Assembly: GCA_021813235.1 (NCBI GenBank)
Contig: JAKALG010000014.1
Location: 1 to 13,061, forward strand
From: a bacterium
Lineage (GTDB): Bacteria > Patescibacteria > Paceibacteria > UBA9973
Direction of reading: 5' to 3'
DNA: 13,061 nucleotides
In this document: positions 11,110 through 13,061 of the stretch, piece by piece
How the letters are laid out: the number at the start of each line of letters is the position of its first letter
How positions within the stretch are numbered: the first letter of the stretch is position 1
Made by a program: the position numbers and the translations under genes
Notes under the pieces: model-generated
Seen by the model: only the letters and a program-made list of their open reading frames with translations
What the model was told of the DNA's origin: nothing
The model's database searches: none

Positions 11110-13061
11110 GAAAATCGTGACCGTAATTCCACTCCAAAAAGGAGCCTTCAAAACAAATTTGACTTATTTCACCGCGAAAGATATAGAAAACGGAAGCATT
11201 GTCAGCGTTCCTGTTCGTAATAAAAAAATCTTGGGTTTAGTCGTATCTTGCGAAGATTTAAGTAGCGCAAAATCCGGCGTGAAAGACATGTCTTTCAAAC
11301 TAAAGAAAATAAATGAAGTAAAAAAACATTCTATTTTTAAAAATGAATTTCTAGAATCTGCACTTTTAATAAGTTCATATTTTGTTTCTAAAAAGAACAG
11401 CGGGGTAATTTCTTTTGTACCTGCAATTTTTCGAGAAAATTATGATCAAATAGCAAAATTTACAAAAGAAGAATTTTTTAAAGGACAGTCCTTAAAAGAG
11501 TCTCCCCAAGGACTGCCCTTGGAAAAAAATTCTTCAGGCATTAAAACCGAAAAATTGCTTTTGCAAGCTTGTTTAGAAGATCGCATTTCTTATTACAAAA
11601 CTTTAATCCGTGGATACTTTGCTCTGAAAAAATCTGTCTTTATGGTGCTACCCACAGAATACGACGTAGAAATATTTGAGCAAGCTCTTTCCAAGGGTAT
11701 AGAAAATTTCACTTTCACTATGCATGGAGGATTAAAACCTAAAAAAATCCTTGAAAATTATGAAAAAATTATCAATTCTCCCCATGGAGTGTTAATACTT
11801 GGTACTACTCAATTTCTGTCTATTCCCAGAAACGATTTAGGGGCCATCATAGTAGAGCACGAAAGTTCTAACGCTTATAAAATGATCCCGAAACCACATT
11901 TTGATATGCGAACTTTTGCTGAACTTTATGCTGCAAAAATAAATGTGAAATTCATATTGGCTGACACGTTGCTCCGTTTTGAAACAATTGCTAGGAAAGA
12001 AACAGAAAATTTGGGAGAAGTTTATCCCATGTCTTTCAGGACTAATTTCAATAGAGTTTCTATAAACATAATAAACCCAAATCAAGACGACTTGGAGGCC
12101 TTGCCTCCAAGTGGAGGCAAGGCCTCTTTTTTCCAAATCTTTGCAGAAAAAAGTATTGAAGATATAGAAAATACTATCAAAGTTAAAAAGAATGTTTTCG
12201 TCTTTTCTTTAAGGAAAGGTCTAGCGACTTATACTATATGTAAAGACTGTAATGAAACTATAAACTGCGATAAGTGTATGGCTCCTCTTGTATTATATTT
12301 ATCTCGTGATGGAAAAAAGAGAATGTTTGTCTGTAATAAATGCAACACTGAAAAAGACCCCCAGACAAAATGCCCTATTTGCGAAAGCTGGAACTTGATG
12401 CCACTCGGCATAGGTACAGATACAGTATATGAAGAATTGAAAGGAAAGTTTCCTAAGGCAAAAATATTTAAATTAGATAAAGAAATAGCGAAGACGGCTA
12501 CCGGCGCAGATAAAATCGTAAAAGAATTTGAGAAAACTCCTGGTTCTATACTAGTCGGCACAGAAATGGCTTTTTATTATTTAAAAAATAAAGTTGATTT
12601 ATCTGTCATTGCTTCCTTTGATGGACTTTGGACTATTCCAAATTACAAGATGAGTGAAAAGATAATAGAGCTTCTGCTCTCTATGCTTTCCTTAACTGAA
12701 AAGAAATTAATTATTCATACAAAAAATAAAAATGACTCTGCTCTTCTTGCTGTCAAAGGAGAAAATTTACTCCCTTTTGTGCGTGAAGAACTGCAAGACA
12801 GAAAAAATCTAAATTATCCTCCATATAAACGCTTTATTAAAATAACATATCTAGGAGATAAAGAAGGCTCCATAGAAGCAAAAAAGTTATTAGCAGAACT
12901 TTTCAAAGATTACGCTCCAGATATATTTGGTGGATTTATGGCTAAAAATAAAAATCAATATGTCATGAATGCACTTATAAAATTAGATCCAAAAAAATGG
13001 TCGCTATCAGAGCTTTCTATAGGCTCTTCAATAGATCAACGCCTTTTTGATTTACTTTCTT
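11108..13061 (+). CDS. priA: PriA-like primosomal protein with degenerate ATPase motifs (3' end outside window)
   Basis: PriA normally restarts stalled forks as a 3'-5' helicase. The frame is open from 11108 to the edge (651 codons). Retained: an N-terminal DNA-binding-like domain (MKIVTVIPLQ..), eight zinc Cys in the PriA order (378, 381, 387, 390, 409, 412, 422, 425), GIGTDTVYEEL, ILVGTEMAFYYL, and NLNYPPYKRFIKITYLG. Lost: Walker A (family GVTGSGKT) reads QACLEDRIS at 153-161; DEEH reads VEHE at 249-252; GSATPS reads ADTLLR; QVAGRAGR reads LSMLSLTEKK. It probably does not hydrolyse ATP. Two palindrome-coded stretches lie at domain borders (residues about 125-138 and 329-340). An in-frame ATG at 11075 would add 11 element-derived residues; 11108 fits the family better. 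Confidence 0.87.
   Translation, partial: MKIVTVIPLQKGAFKTNLTYFTAKDIENGSIVSVPVRNKKILGLVVSCEDLSSAKSGVKDMSFKLKKINEVKKHSIFKNEFLESALLISSYFVSKKNSGVISFVPAIFRENYDQIAKFTKEEFFKGQSLKESPQGLPLEKNSSGIKTEKLLLQACLEDRISYYKTLIRGYFALKKSVFMVLPTEYDVEIFEQALSKGIENFTFTMHGGLKPKKILENYEKIINSPHGVLILGTTQFLSIPRNDLGAIIVEHESSNAYKMIPKPHFDMRTFAELYAAKINVKFILADTLLRFETIARKETENLGEVYPMSFRTNFNRVSINIINPNQDDLEALPPSGGKASFFQIFAEKSIEDIENTIKVKKNVFVFSLRKGLATYTICKDCNETINCDKCMAPLVLYLSRDGKKRMFVCNKCNTEKDPQTKCPICESWNLMPLGIGTDTVYEELKGKFPKAKIFKLDKEIAKTATGADKIVKEFEKTPGSILVGTEMAFYYLKNKVDLSVIASFDGLWTIPNYKMSEKIIELLLSMLSLTEKKLIIHTKNKNDSALLAVKGENLLPFVREELQDRKNLNYPPYKRFIKITYLGDKEGSIEAKKLLAELFKDYAPDIFGGFMAKNKNQYVMNALIKLDPKKWSLSELSIGSSIDQRLFDLLS
11481..11520. 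repeat. Palindromic element in the priA linker
   Basis: AAGGACAGTCCTT (11481-11493) and AAGGACTGCCCTT (11508-11520) pair over 12 of 13 bases with a 14-nt loop; each arm is itself palindromic (AAGGAC-x-GTCCTT). In frame, it encodes about GQSLKESPQGLPL between the N-terminal domain and the helicase-like core of PriA. Confidence 0.7.
12095..12126. repeat. Palindromic element, copy 2 (priA)
   Basis: Perfect 14-bp arms (12095-12108 and 12113-12126) with loop AAGT. It encodes LEALPPSGGKAS (residues 329-340) between the first helicase-like lobe and the zinc region of PriA, the same peptide as copy 1 in HolB. The Ser codon is AGT here and TCT in holB. Confidence 0.92.

Noticed and set aside
9329..12126. 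Palindromes as part of a CRISPR array
   Set aside because: No regular direct repeat-spacer series; copies are kilobases apart and inside genes, and no cas gene is seen.
11837..12561. Two long antisense frames on the - strand within priA
   Set aside because: They lie opposite the clearly conserved PriA frame with its eight Cys, show no family resemblance and have no start signals.
11108..13061. PriA homologue as a pseudogene or frameshifted gene
   Set aside because: The frame is uninterrupted for 651 codons and the zinc region and C-terminal blocks are intact, so motif loss looks like divergence, not decay.

Overview
The window is AT-rich, gene-dense bacterial DNA with standard stop codon use (rseP ends in TGA, and a Trp tRNA with anticodon CCA is present). 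Its gene content, short intergenic gaps, scarcity of Shine-Dalgarno sites, a large zinc-ribbon protein of a type I associate with CPR bacteria, and a PriA homologue without its ATPase motifs suggest a Patescibacteria (CPR) member, probably a Parcubacteria-like lineage. This assignment is inference; there is no rRNA to confirm it.

Layout. Bases 1-2869 read on the + strand: the 3' part of murA, then miaA (joined by TAATG), rpmG (52 codons) with its own promoter and terminator, an HTH protein with a possible LAGLIDADG-like domain, and tRNA-Trp(CCA). Bases 2900-10987 read on the - strand. In transcription order these are mreB-holB (joined by TAATG), frr-rseP, a two-ended zinc-ribbon protein, ddl-alr (overlapping) and a small single-pass membrane protein. 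From 11108 to the right edge, a PriA homologue reads on the + strand, diverging from mreB. MurA, Ddl, Alr and MreB all serve peptidoglycan synthesis and cell shape. MiaA, L33, Frr and tRNA-Trp serve translation. HolB and PriA belong to replication.

The most striking feature is a set of palindromic elements, several lying in frame inside conserved protein genes, reminiscent of Rickettsia palindromic elements. One sequence occurs twice (in holB on the - strand and in priA on the + strand) and in both cases encodes LEALPPSGGKAS. Other palindromes lie in miaA, elsewhere in holB and priA, at the priA start codon, and in the rseP/zinc-ribbon gap. Four of them share one geometry (W-W'-W-W', each arm itself palindromic) although their sequences differ. 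The element at the priA start is flanked by ATGA on both sides, looks like an insertion, and separates the promoter's own ATG from the gene.

A second theme is promoters whose -10 box ends 6-7 nt before the start codon (rpmG, the membrane protein, ddl, frr, mreB, and the mini-ORF before priA), which implies leaderless mRNAs. No stretch over 300 bases lacks a gene.
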